Positions 22,876 through 34,211 of a DNA stretch of 64,000 nucleotides are shown here, piece after piece (position 1 is the stretch's first letter; each line of letters starts with the position of its first letter). The notes under the pieces are model-generated. The model was given only the letters and a program-made list of their open reading frames with translations, searched no databases and was not told the origin of the DNA. The DNA comes from Aquanectria penicillioides. Lineage: Eukaryota; Ascomycota; Sordariomycetes; Hypocreales; Nectriaceae. The DNA lies in assembly GCA_003415625.1 (NCBI GenBank), contig PYIU01000004.1:558001-622000 (forward strand), written 5' to 3'. The translations under genes were made by a program, and so were the position numbers.

Positions 22876-25518
22876 ATGGCTCCCGTCAACGGCTCTGCGA
22901 AGCCGCGCAAACATGGAGGCAGCAAGCTGGCTCAACCCCCAAATCCGTTGTGCCCGCCATCCCCTTGCCGTATGTGAAGCGTCAGGCTGCCGCCGCCGCC
23001 TCTGCTGCCGCCGCAGCTACCTCGAACAACCTGCCGTCTTCCGCCGTTCCGCGATCCGAGACAAAGCTTACAAATGGATCTGCGACTGGCAAGGCTAAGA
23101 AAGGTGCCAAAGCTACCGCTGCTCCCGCTCCAGTTTCTGTTCCTGCCGCTCCTGCTAGCGATGCAACCTCTGCTGGTTCTCCAGACGCAGCTGTGAAGCC
23201 GATAAAGACAGACACCGTCCAAGCCCAGCCCGACAATGGGCCCCAGAGCAGCCACGGCGCAGCGAACGTAAACCACCAGGATTCGTCCGGTACGTACCAT
23301 ACCCATGACGGATGTTTATTCCCTTCCAGAACAAACCAATCCACCCGAGATGTTTGCCTAACCCTTCGTTTCGGTACCGCAGTCGCGTCCATCTCCGAGC
23401 AGGCATCTACCATCAGCGAGCAAGACGATGCCACTAGGGCTCCCACCACCTCGGACCATCCAGATCAGCCCACCGCCGCGCCCAAAGCTCCTGCTCACGC
23501 CCAATCTCCAGAGAGCCGTTCTCCCAACGACAAACTTGAAAAGCCCAACGGCGTTGCTGGCAAGACCGAAATGAAGCCTCGTTCAGGTGAGGTGACTCGG
23601 TCACGAGAGAGACGGTCAAACACTCATGTCTCCACTATAGCTGAGCATCCTCCTGCGAAACACCCCGCCAAGATTCGACCTCCCCCCGCTGTGTCGCCGA
23701 CTCGATACCAGATGCCTCCGCCCTTCCAGCCCGCTAACCGCCCCTTGAATTTGGCTGCGAACGGCGACATGCCTCGACCCCATCGTGCTCACGTCCCTAA
23801 CGGCCCGCATCTGCACCAACCTCATCCTAGCAACGGCAGCATTCACTTTGGCACCTTTCACGGCTCCACCAGCTCCTCACCGGCCCCCCGCTGTCTGGTG
23901 GCATCGCTCCCCCACCAGGCATGCCAGGTCCTGATGGTCGACCGCCATATATGGCTCACGCTGGGAATGGCTTTGCTCCCATGATGCCTTACGGCGCAGA
24001 CATGATCCCCGTCAGCACGTTCGATAATTATGGTCGTCCCTCCATGGCATATGGGCCAATGGATTCTTACCCTCCTTTTGGCAGCAATTTTGGACCTTCC
24101 ACGCCTCATAGCTTCCATGATTCGCAGACTTCGGCACACCCGGAGGAAAATGGCATGTATCCTCAATACCCACCTGGACCTGTTCGAAACGGAGTTGCTG
24201 GACCTGGCAGTGACTCACCAAATCTTCCTGGTCGAATGTTCGGCGGCCCGGACTATCCTAGAATGATGCCGAATCCTGGACCTCCTCCTCCTCCCTTCAT
24301 GTCCCCCACTGACGACGCCGAGGGCTTGATTGGCCATCTTCAACAGCAGTTTGGAGTCCAGGACTTTGCAGACTGTGTCCTGGAGCTTCGATACTTGGAT
24401 GATCGTGCACATCCTGTTCGCATTCCAGGCCATCGAGTGGTGCTCTCGCGTAGCGCTGAACTTGCCGGTCTCCTTGCGAAACAGTTCTCCCAGCCCAGCC
24501 CAGCTTTGCCTTCGTTGCCGACTCTTCTTCTCGAGACCAAGAACAAGTGGATCCGATCCGATTCGTTCTACATTGCCGCGCAGCGCCTCTATGGACACCC
24601 GCTTTTCCCGACCCCCCTCCCATCGGTATCAAGCAGGGCGACATGATAGATGCAGGTTCCTTGTTGGAGAGGTTGGACTTTGCTCTGTCTTATGCCGCTG
24701 CGGGACACCTTCTCAGCTGGGAACCCGTTACTCGACGGGGTTGTGAGATTGTCCTCCAACTTCTCAACTGGCAAACCATTGAGCGAGCACTTGACTTTGC
24801 TCTCGAGGAGCATTTGGACAAGGGTTCGTATGATGGTTACAAGTATGGAGAGGGATCTCGCATGATCGTGAGTGAAGTCGTCAACTACATCATTAGCAAC
24901 CTGCCTCCAAACTTCGGCCTCGACACGTCCGTTGAGGAGCCTGAGGGATTCCGTCGATTCCCCTCTTGCCCTTCCCCTCCTGTGACTCCTGCTTCTCAGA
25001 AGCTGGCAGGTCCGGCTATTGCCCATGGAACCTCTGTTCAACTGGGCAGAGCTCGCCGATCTCAGCAGATTTCCGGCATCCAGTTCGGCGACCTCTCCTT
25101 GTCGGAAGGCCCCAAGGTTTCTCCCCAAGGACAACCACCATCCCATGCTATCGTTTCTCGAGTTCTGCTCAACATCCCCTTCTGCCACCTCAAGATAGCT
25201 TTGGAATCGCCAGGTGCCAACAATGGCAATGGATGGCCCAACCCAGAGTATCGATTCCGTGTCGTCAAAGATGTGGTGGAGGAGCGTGAGCGACGCCGCC
25301 TCCAAGCCATCGAGGCCATCAGAGCTGGTCTAGTGCCGGGGTGGGATTCGATCTCCAAGCAACTTTCTACCCCAGAGCCTCGGTACTTTGACGAGTGGAG
25401 CTCCCTGGGTTGGCAAGAGGAGATCTTGACCTACGGAAACCCCGATGGGCCTTCTCTCGGCCGGACATGGGTTCCCCTGATGGAACCCCAGAACGGCACC
25501 ACGGCCGAGTATCCCTGA
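22876..25518 (+). CDS. proline/alanine-rich protein with BTB/POZ-like domain
   Basis: About 850 aa, one intron at 23290-23382 (GTACGT..CCGCAG, 93 bp, so the frame stays open through it). The first 450 residues are low-complexity (Ala runs, Pro-rich, many H/N/G) and probably disordered. Around residues 450-560 a BTB/POZ-like segment is seen: FADCVLELRY, then VRIPGHRVVLSRSAELAGLL. It is followed by a helical region (SLLERLDFALSYAAAGHLL, a BACK-like arrangement). The C-terminus is hydrophilic (VEERERRRLQAIEAI) and ends at 25518. Such proteins are usually adaptors or nuclear/cytoplasmic regulators; no function is assigned. Three one-base deletions break the frame, all in C runs: 22936-22940, 23884-23889 and 24607-24609. 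With them counted the codon total is exact. The start has a perfect CCACC context. Confidence 0.78.
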
Positions 25519-26952
25519 GCAAGCAAAAGGGTGGCCGCTCTTAACGAGTTACGATTTTTGCAGCGATATGGCGAGTTGGCATGTGCGTTTTGCATTACGA
25601 GTGAAAGTGCTTGATTCCCCTTTCTGCCATGTTTTTTTTTTCTAAGCTCAACACAACATAATTCTCGAGAACTGCACCGACCCGCTACTCTCATTTTTGG
25701 AACAACAGCCTGGGTTTGTTGATGGGCGGGACAGATTCTGACGGAGCCGTCGTCGGATACTTGGAATGAGATTAATGATGGCTACGGGTCGTCAGAAGCT
25801 GAGGACCTGCTGAGGGGCATAGCAGACTTTTAACAGGGACCTGACCGGTTACGTCTTCTTGCCTCGACGCCCAGTTTCCCCCCGATTCTCGGAGCGAATG
25901 GCTTTGCGCCGGACTGGATGACATTCGAAACGGAAAGGGTTTGTATGAGAAACGAAGGCCAATGACAGTTGGAAATGGACTGGAAACAAAAACTGGTGGG
26001 GCAGGGCACGGGTTGAGAAGTGCTGGCAGTTTTAAAAGCACCCTTGAAGTTTCCTGGGAAAGGGAATAGGCTCTAACGTTCCGGAGAACGGAGTATAAAG
26101 GCGGCTGAAATGGATTGCCGGCAGTTTCTTGCTTAGAAATGCCTGCTCGTGGGGAAGCCAATGAATGATCTTTGGACGATGGTGGGGAAGCTATGGGTGA
26201 TTCGGAGTTGGTCGATGGTCTTGGAGAGGTCCATATTGGAAGGGAGTTTGGGAAAAAAAAAGGAAAACCAAAAAGGATCGAAGGAATGGGTAGGGTTGAA
26301 GAAAAGCATTGACTTATCACTCCTCCTCCAATAGGTGCGAGGGGGAGCTGGCTGTGAGCGAAGTGAGTTTGATACCTTGAGAACCGAAACAGACTCAGGT
26401 CATGTTGAGGTGGTAGTATAGGGAAAGAAGCTCAAGACTGGTTTTTGATACCCACACGGTGTGGTCCGTTGATTGGAAACTCTGTTTGTGCCGTGATTTA
26501 CTTTGACGTGTGTAAGTTTTTTTTGTTGATACCGTATTGCATTGATGGCGGGGGTGTGCATGAATGAGACGAAAGTGTCGGCCAAGTGCGGAAAGGGGTG
26601 AGACGAGATGATGAGATGAGACCATGCCACGCCATGTTGCGCTTTTTCATGCAAGTTGATTAGTATGTGGTTGGTTGATGAGTTTTGCGCGGCCGCCTGG
26701 AGGGCCGCCGCTCATTCGTATCGCGAGGACGCGAGGACGCAAGAAATGATGCTCGGCAGAGGGAAATATATTGAAGACACGAAGAGGGAGGGAGGATAGA
26801 TGAAATGAGTATCTGAGTAGTGCGCAATGCGATGTGAGACTAAGCTTGGGTTGGTTGGCTTGGTTCGGGGGATCGACACCCTTTTGGGGAGGAGGGAAGA
26901 GACAAACAGCCCTGGATGGACGTCATGCCATGTCTGTCAAGGGAGGGGAGAT

Positions 26953-27002
26953 GGTGTGTGTGTGTGTATGTATGTGCGTGTATGTCTGTCTCTCTCTCTC
27001 TC
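26953..27002. repeat. TG/TATG/TC microsatellite
   Basis: A (TG)n run grades into TATG and TGTC, then (TC)n; simple-sequence repeat. Confidence 0.85.
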
Positions 27003-27571
27003 CCATCTATGTAGGTCACAAGCACACCCTCTCAGGACCTCTATTTACAGAAAAAAAAAACGACTGGACAACGGTGCTGGAGCCCTGTTGTGGGTTGCTG
27101 CGGGCTGCTGTGGGAGTGGGGAATCCTTGCAAGATTCCAGTCTGTCCCTGGCCGTCTAATCTCATCCAGAGTCTCCCATGCCGATGCTCACTGACGCTGG
27201 CCTTTTTTCGATGGCCTCGCTACAGCAGGGACCCGGCCACAATCTGGATTTCTGGCTTCTGGCTTCTGGCTTCCAGGGGGGATGGCCGGGCCCGTGTCCC
27301 ACCCACCCACACCCGCACTCGTCGCCCAATCACTCCACTAACAACCACATGTGCTTGGCCGCTAATCATGCACTACGCCGCTAACGCTTCCTGCTAGACA
27401 CATGCGCTGAGAGTGCTGCCAGCCTGCCCCGCCCCCAGTTAAGGGCTAGATGCCCATTAAACAGGAGAGCCGAGCCGAGGCTGTTTATCTCCACCTTTCT
27501 CTCTGTGCTGTGCTTTTGCTCTCCTCTTGTGATTTCAATTCCTGTCGGACGCGCGACGCAACCCACGTCTA

Positions 27572-27606
27572 TCACACGCACACGCACACGCACACGCACA
27601 CACACG
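27572..27606. repeat. CACACG/CA microsatellite in the TMEM135-like 5' region
   Basis: Five CACACG-type hexamers ending in CACACACG, about 350 bases upstream of the ATG. It generates a (T-R)n or (H-T)n artefact frame. Confidence 0.85.
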
Positions 27607-27952
27607 ACCTTTTTGCTCGATCCAGCTTCGTTCCGTCCCTCCTTTTCTTTCCCAACCGCCCCGCTGCTCTTCTTCAACACCTCCGCCTTCGATCCCTCCA
27701 GTCGCATCGAGCGTGCTCGATCCTCCAGCTTGTTTGAATGCCGTCGTTGACAGCCCTCCCGATGCGCCACGCCATTGGAGCTCGTGGACCTGCGACATCT
27801 TGAGCTCTCGATACCTGCCTCTCCCGGCTCACCGTTGATTCCGAGCGACCCGAGCAATCAATAGAGACTGGATTCTTTTTCTAAAAGCCATAATACAACT
27901 TCAACTTCTGTTTCACGCCACATATCTTATATCCTACCCCTAGTCTCCCACC

Positions 27953-29850
27953 ATGTCGGCTCCTATGCCTTCCAGTGATCCCTCCAGGGCGCGAACGACC
28001 TCCATTGCCTCTTCGTCCTCATCATCAAAGGCCACATCAGATGCCGCCCTGCGAAATGCCCTACGATATACAGTCTCTGCCCGCGAGTACGCTGCGCTGC
28101 ACAAATATGTTTTGTCGCGATCCCGTGTCCTCCGTCGCTCCACCCCGACGCCCAACCGCGTCGAAAAGGCCCTTCAACCTCCCCCCGGTGGCGACGATTA
28201 CAATGCTAGAACGATCCGCCATGCGCTGCGGCTCTTTGTCGGAACTTGGCTGGGCATGAAAGGTCTGGATGTCATCAAGAAGCGCATGGGCGATAAGGAG
28301 TAGGTCCAACTTTGATACCGAACAGGGACAATCGTGAGACGTCTGGTTGGCTAACTTGTGATGACCGTAGGGCGAATGCAAATGCGAAAAAGAAGCCATT
28401 TTACAAATCCCCTGCATTGAGGCTTTCGCTATCCCTCTCGACTATCCTCCTTCTATACCGGCTACTCTTCCGCTTCCTTACCCGCTTGCGCGTGCACCTC
28501 CTTGATCCTCAGGTCGAGCCTTTCCGATTGCGCAACCCAAGAACCGCTGCCACCTTGACATCACCCTATGCGCCGGCTGTGGGCGCCTCCTTTGCGGGTC
28601 TGGCCTTGGGCATCTTCCCGGCCGAAAAGATGCGGGTCACCATTGCCATCTACGCCGTCTTCCGCGCCCTTGAGTTTGGTTGGAATCTTTTCGAGGCCGA
28701 GGGCCTTATTTGGGGTCGCAATGGCGGCATCCCGAAGGACCGTCCATGGTGGTTTGGAAGTTGGATGTTACAGCCACTGGCCTTTGGCCAGTTGCTCCAC
28801 GCCGCTGTCCTCGACCGTGAGAGTTTCCCTAAGGTCAGTACTATCGACAAAACCGCCTATCTGGACGGATGGATATCTGCCCATCTGATAAGAGATTCTC
28901 GAAGAGCGAAGCTAACGTGAATAACAGCCATTCGGAGACTTCATTTGCAAGAGCACTTCTGCTTATCTGCACGTGCGCCCGCAGGACTGGCCTGCCAACC
29001 TCAAGTGGCCGCAGCCATCCCAGATTGTCGATAGTCTGGCGGAGATGGCCCGCCTGAGCTGGCCGTATGTCTACATCTTGGTTGATCTTTTGCTCGAACA
29101 CGTTGAACTAATGGATGTGATAGTGCTTATATCTCGCCAACTTTGTTCCCCAACAAGGAGGATGTTCTTCCAGCTACCCTGACTGCAATTGCGCCCTTGA
29201 CTTCAAGGGCACACCCGCTGATTACTTCGCTTTCTTGCGCCACTCTGCATCCTTCCGATCCGTCTTGCGCCCGAACCTATCTTACCTTCTGGCTTAACTC
29301 GTTCGGTCCTCTTGCTCGATTCTTCGTCGTCGCCTACTCTGCGCTAACTGTGGTTCCCCGCCTCTCTACACTCTACCATAGTCCTCTGGCGACCCTCCAG
29401 CGCATCATCTCTTCGGCCCTTCGCACGTCTACCTATGCCAGTGGCGTCATCTCTACTGCCTGGGCCTCGATTTGCTTTTTCCAGACCTGGCTCCCTCGTC
29501 ACGTCCTTGCTACCCAGCGTTTCTTCCTTGGCGGTTTCTTCGCTGGTCTGTGGGCGTTCCTTGAGCGCCGCAATGGCCGCGGTTTCTTCCTGTACACGGC
29601 CCGAGCTAGTGTCGATAGTCTCTGGAAGGTGGGCGTTAAGCGACGCTGGTGGAAGAGTATGAAGGGCGGTGACGTCTGGGTCTTTATGCTGGCGCTCATG
29701 GTAACCGGCGCTGTCTACGAGCGTGATGCGCAGGCCATCCGTGAAGCCAATTGGCGAAAGGGCGTCAGCTTCATCCGTGGCGAAGGCTGGAGAGATTGGA
29801 GCGTTGAAGATGATGAGGACGGTGATGAGGCTCGAGAGAAGGAGGAGTGA
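27953..29850 (+). CDS. TMEM135-like multi-pass membrane protein
   Basis: 557 aa in four exons: 27953-28299, 28371-28833, 28928-29064, 29124-29850. All splice sites are GT..AG, every phase closes, and no frameshift is seen. A Ser-rich N-terminus (SSSSSSK) is followed by a conserved-looking ALRNALRYTVSAREYAALHKYV. Several hydrophobic segments follow: LSLSLSTILLLYRLLF, VGASFAGLALGIF, FGPLARFFVVAYSALTVV, FFLGGFFAGLWAFLE and VWVFMLALMVTGAVY. The motif LHPSDPSCARTYLTFW (about residue 355) resembles the Cys-rich HP..PSC motif of the TMEM135 / peroxisomal membrane protein 52 family. Family members are linked to peroxisomes, mitochondria and lipid handling; that role is inferred only from resemblance. 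An acidic C-terminal tail (EDDEDGDEAREKEE) ends the protein. Confidence 0.75.
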
Positions 29851-31557
29851 GTTTGATTCTTAATGTCTATATATTATGATATCCTTTTTTTTTTTTCGGG
29901 AGTTGGGGCGAACCGGCTGGGAGGAGGATGTGTATAATTACATGGGACAATGAAGGCTGGTTTTTATTACATATCCAAATTAATTCTGCAGTTTTTATTG
30001 CTTTCTTCTATATGTCCTTTGATCAACAGGTCCTGAATTAACCAGGATCTCATGGCTTTGTATCAGAGGGCCAAGTGAGTGCTGTTTCCTTTGCCAACTC
30101 CAAAAGCTCAAACGCCAAACCTAGTGTTCGCTTATCCTAGCCAAGCTACGATTCGAACAAGGCCCCAATATGCCAAGAAAAAAATCGTCGTGGTTTGTAG
30201 TATTCTCCTCCTGTCCTGCTGATCTTCTTTCCACGCATTATTTGGATCACTCGTATCCCCTTGTTGGACTCGGCCTCTCCTGGCTGATCGTTGATGGGCC
30301 CGGGAGCGTTGGATTGAACCTGCGAGTGTGTCCGATCCTGCCTTGGGATTCGACCTGTTTGAAGGAACTGATGGATGATTGGTGTCAATGGGGGATATTT
30401 TCTTCGTTTTGTAGATCGTGATTGATTCGTGCTAGAAGCTTGCACTTTCACAACTTCTTTGGCAAACCTCAAGGCTTCATTTTTGCTGCAAGTCGCATCG
30501 GCGCTGATGTCGCAATGGTTTGCACCATCTGGTTTTACACATGCTAGCCGGTGATTTTGACGGTGCTTTAAAAATGATAGTGGTTCGTATACCGTGTTAT
30601 TCACACGAAAGGGGAGTTCTGGGAGCTGAGGCGCCATGCTTATTTTGAAAAGACTAAGAGGGATGTCAGAGACAGGTGTAACGATTATACAATGAAGACC
30701 AAACTAAGCAAGAAGAATCGCCCAGACCAAGAGAGACCCTTGAGTGAATAGTTTTTTACATACAATTTGTCGTTCTGGGGAACAGAAGAAACCTCAGACG
30801 TGTACGCTCGGACTAAACAATATGTTGTTTCGCATTCACTAGTGGTGAGCTCCATCATTCTGAACAAAGCGAGCGAGAACAAAGAGGGCGGGCATAGCCG
30901 TATTCTGCAGCAGGAACTTTACGCAAGTCTCCATTGTCCTGAAGACGGTATTATTCAATGACAAAGACTGGTTGATTTGTAGCCATCCTGGCGCTTACAT
31001 ATGCGGGCTAATCTAGTTGAATTGCTCAGGATTGCTGAATGGCCGACATATGTCGATCCGTAGAGTCACTTTGACAGCTGAACAATCAATATGCATACAA
31101 GTAGTTTATTCTTTATTCTTCAAGAGTTCAGTATCGTAAGACAAACAAGTACAAATCTGAAAGATAGGTTCATCATGCTTGGGCTGTAGTCTTTGTAGTC
31201 TTGCCACCTTGTCTACGTAGTTGTGGGAATTACTCAGATTAACTCTTGCCAAGTAAATCAACTATGAATCAAATACTCCAGTCATATGGGAATATTCTTC
31301 TGAATCAGGATCCCAGCCTTCAAATTATCATGAAGGACGACCTGAAACTTGAAAAACCCCTTCGCAGATGTTTGACTGGAAAATTCCCGTGAGCTTGCCC
31401 TGTATAAGATAAGGAACCAAGGAATAAGCTCCATATGCGACAAGTTTGATGGATACCACGTTGACAAGAATGATAGGATAGCGGGTAAACATGTGGGATA
31501 GGCTTTTTGAGACTAGATACAAGCATTGCAAAGTTCAATACTCAAGAGATATCAACA
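29851..31557. other. intergenic, lower-GC region
   Basis: About 1.7 kb between the TMEM135-like gene and the monooxygenase, visibly more AT-rich than the left half of the window. It contains a T run at 29886-29897, the one uncertain small frame listed separately (30637-30146, minus), and nothing else supportable. Confidence 0.5.
30146..30637 (-). CDS. hypothetical small protein, uncertain
   Basis: A 163-codon ATG-initiated frame. It is basic and hydrophilic, with four Cys in the first 75 residues and a K/R cluster (SRSTKRRKYPP) in the middle. There is no signal peptide, membrane segment or family motif that I recognise. It lies alone in an AT-richer region between two real genes. Its composition is protein-like, but a chance frame or the relic of a larger gene cannot be excluded. 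Confidence 0.25.
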   Translation of the reverse strand: MAPQLPELPFRVNNTVYEPLSFLKHRQNHRLACVKPDGANHCDISADATCSKNEALRFAKEVVKVQASSTNQSRSTKRRKYPPLTPIIHQFLQTGRIPRQDRTHSQVQSNAPGPINDQPGEAESNKGIRVIQIMRGKKISRTGGEYYKPRRFFSWHIGALFES

Positions 31558-33131
31558 TTAAAGCTTTGACTTCATCAGATATTCTCTGTGATTAGTGGAA
31601 CACGTGGTTTCTTGCTCCTGTATGTTGGCTCGTTGGGTGATGGACTGAGTTGTTTCGACCGGGCCTTCTTTAATAGTGGGTTGCTGGAGGAGACGTCCTT
31701 CTATGACCAATTTCTGGAACCCAGCAACGGCGTCATCCTCGGCATTGCGACCCAAGAGCCTACGATTGAACTCTGAATCGATCCATGGACAGTTACTTAT
31801 CGCAGTCTCAGTTTCATACATTGTAAACTCTTCATCTCGGGCACGTTGTTCGGGTCCGCGGGAAAGGTGATTAAAATATCCATTGTTACGCGACTGAGCA
31901 ACAATTTCGACGGTGCGTGGCTGTTGCAGAGTGTCATAGCACTTTAAAGCTACAGGGATCCATGCCTCAAGCCGAGAATTATCTATAGTCGCGTGCTCTG
32001 CTAGATTTCCGAGCAACGTGCCTAGGATGAGAGCGTCCTCGACTGCCATGGCGGCGCCTTGGCCAAGATATGGTAAAGTCGGATGAGCAGCGTCACCTAG
32101 TAGAGCAACGCGCCCGCGTGTAAATGACGAGAGATCCTCTACGCTCCAAAGAGGAAACCTCAGTAGTTTTCGAGCAAGGGACAAAAGTCCCCTGAGTACA
32201 GGATCCCATCCTATGAAATGGATTTTTACCTTCTCCAGGATAAGGTCCATCGTGCAATAGTGGTCAAAGTCGATCTTTGAAATAATAATCACAAGGTTAA
32301 ATTGAGTGCCACCTCTGATGGGGTAAAATACTGCATGTGAGTCAGGCCCGAGCCAGATCCTGCAGTGAGCGGTAGCCGTGACAGATTCGAACAGAGGAGA
32401 CGAAAGCTCATCTAGCGTAAACATTTCTCGATATGCACACGAATGGGTTGCACGAGGGCGCGCCGAGGGAAATAAAGTCGTTCGAATAGACGAATTGATG
32501 CCTGGCGATGATTAGATGGTGACAAATATGAGACGCAGAACCTACCATCACAACCAAGAACGACGTCAGCCCTCAATATCTCGCCGCCTTCGAGTTTGAC
32601 CCAAGGACAGTTAATGTCGACGCTAACAACTTCACACCCATATCGTATCTCAATACCCAACCTTTCCACCTCTTCAAGCAGAACATCAACGTAATCCACT
32701 CGATGTACTAGGCTATGCAGCACCTTTGTCAGCAACTCTCTGGCAGGCATTGATATTGATCTTACAGCCATGGAGCTCCATAAATCTTCTCATAGCGCGA
32801 AAAGTCTCTGTTTAGCAGAACACGACCATTTTCGTAGTCGAGCGATAAAGAGCCGAGAACCACTTGAGGGTCTTTGGCGATGAGCTTGTCCAGAAGCCCT
32901 AGGCTGCGAAGTGCATGGCATGCGTTGCAAGGGACCTGAATACCATTCCCAGCCTGATCTGTCAGAGGTGCAAGAATTGCGTAAAATGGACGGAGAACAC
33001 ACAGTAGCCGTGGTTAGAGATTTCTCAAGGATCATAACCTGGGTCCCTGGATAGCGAGCAAGGGCAACGGCGCATGTCAGTCCAGCGATACCTGCACCAA
33101 CAATGACAATATTCAATCTGTTTGATTCCAT
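31558..33131 (-). CDS. FAD-dependent monooxygenase, salicylate hydroxylase-like
   Basis: Class A flavoprotein monooxygenase of roughly 495 aa. Visible motifs: the N-terminal Rossmann VIVGAGIAGL, the middle VVLGCDG, and the C-terminal FAD-binding RVALLGDAAHPTLPYLGQGA. It should use NAD(P)H and O2 to hydroxylate an aromatic-type substrate in the cytosol; the substrate is unknown. Exons: 33131 to about 33000, 32958-32546, 32501-31558. The last intron (32545-32502, GTAGGT..CAG) is clear. The first donor is ambiguous: the downstream frame (QAGNGIQVPCNA) needs a phase-1 exit, which only a weak GTTCTC donor at 32998 gives, while the better GTGTGT at 33002 is out of phase. A one-base deletion is likely at the CC at 32768-32769, where YGAPW should run straight into AVRSISMPARELL. 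The start ATG directly precedes the FAD motif (MESNRLNIVIV). The last 70 residues are Q/T-rich. Confidence 0.78.
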
Positions 33132-34211
33132 AATGAAATCACCACGTAATGAGAATGGAAGGATAAAAATGCAAAGACGAAAAAGAAGAAAGCTTCTTCC
33201 ATCAATTTGAAACATGTTTTTCTGTGACACGAGGCTGGGCTCCCATGGCATGCTTTCTTGCCTTACAAAGTCCCAGGTTTCATAATCATACGGTTATCGT
33301 GGTGCAACCACACTTAGTTACATACTGATATGGGAGTAATTCTCCAGTAATACACTAGAATCTACTTCTAGCTATTGTTTGGGATGTGGGAGCCCAGTCT
33401 CAATGAGCATAGTCTTATGGTTTGTAGCTGAACAACCACCTTTGCGTATGGGAAATATTCTTCGCAAGGTATTCATGTGACGATAGTAAGATAAGATTCA
33501 GTTAGAGCCAAAATTTGTTAGCTTTGGCGCACCTAAGACCCAATGTCTGACAATTGAGTTCAACGCTGCTGCCACCCTCCGAATGCAGAGAAGATAAAAC
33601 CGAGACCGCATCGGTCAGCATGCTTGGCCGTCTGGTCTCATAGAAGCCACTGTACCAAGTACTTATGGTATACGCCAAATTATCTTAGGTAGCCGAAAAA
33701 AAAGAAAATATTGAATGTTCAATCTCGATTGCGGGATCTTTGATTGATCTCTTGCGGGAAGACGGTTGCATAGCGGAATGTAGATCAAACTATGTCCAAT
33801 CAGCAATACATGTTAGGAAATTTGCTATAAATATAATATCATTTTATCAACTCCTATTATGTAATGGAGGATCAAGATTACCTGCATACGCCACTCTTCT
33901 GGGCTTGCATCAAGCACGATCCTTCTCGGCGGATTCAAAGTCCCCTTGGCTATCTCTGTATCGACGACTTCGAAGATGGACTTGCGTTTGAGCACATGTT
34001 TAAGTATATCCATTAGATTTGAGCACTAATTTGTACTGTGTCAGTCTTTTGTCTGGCCTCAGCTGTCACATAATAGATATCAAGGCCGGTCATGGATATG
34101 GATGGTCTAGAAATGCTCATGAAATTTTTAGTTATGTTACATGACTTGTGCATATGCCTTTTTTTCTTTTCCATTATCTACATTCACGGCGCCTGATACA
34201 GCTGCGCTCGC
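33132..34211. other. AT-richer intergenic region with a possible orphan exon
   Basis: About 1.1 kb. A minus-strand ATG frame from 34013 reads MDILKHVLKRKSIFEVVDTE onward for about 44 protein-like codons. It reaches a plausible donor (CGTATGCAG then GTAATC near 33880), after which no convincing second exon is found. It may be the relic of a broken gene. The rest holds the monooxygenase promoter and nothing else supportable. Confidence 0.35.

Larger units (their letters stand above)
25519..27952. other. intergenic region with microsatellites
   Basis: About 2.4 kb without a supportable gene. The left part is the 3' UTR of the BTB-like gene. Low-complexity tracts: TG/TC repeats at 26953-27002 and CACACG repeats at 27572-27606. 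The last 450 bases are pyrimidine-rich with CT-rich stretches and should be the promoter and 5' UTR of the TMEM135-like gene. A 182-codon minus-strand frame at 26320-25772 has no recognisable motif. Confidence 0.6.

Noticed and set aside
30121..30175. Possible minus-strand tRNA (ATTCGAAC-like B box near 30150)
   Set aside because: No matching acceptor stem, D-arm or anticodon arm could be formed around it.
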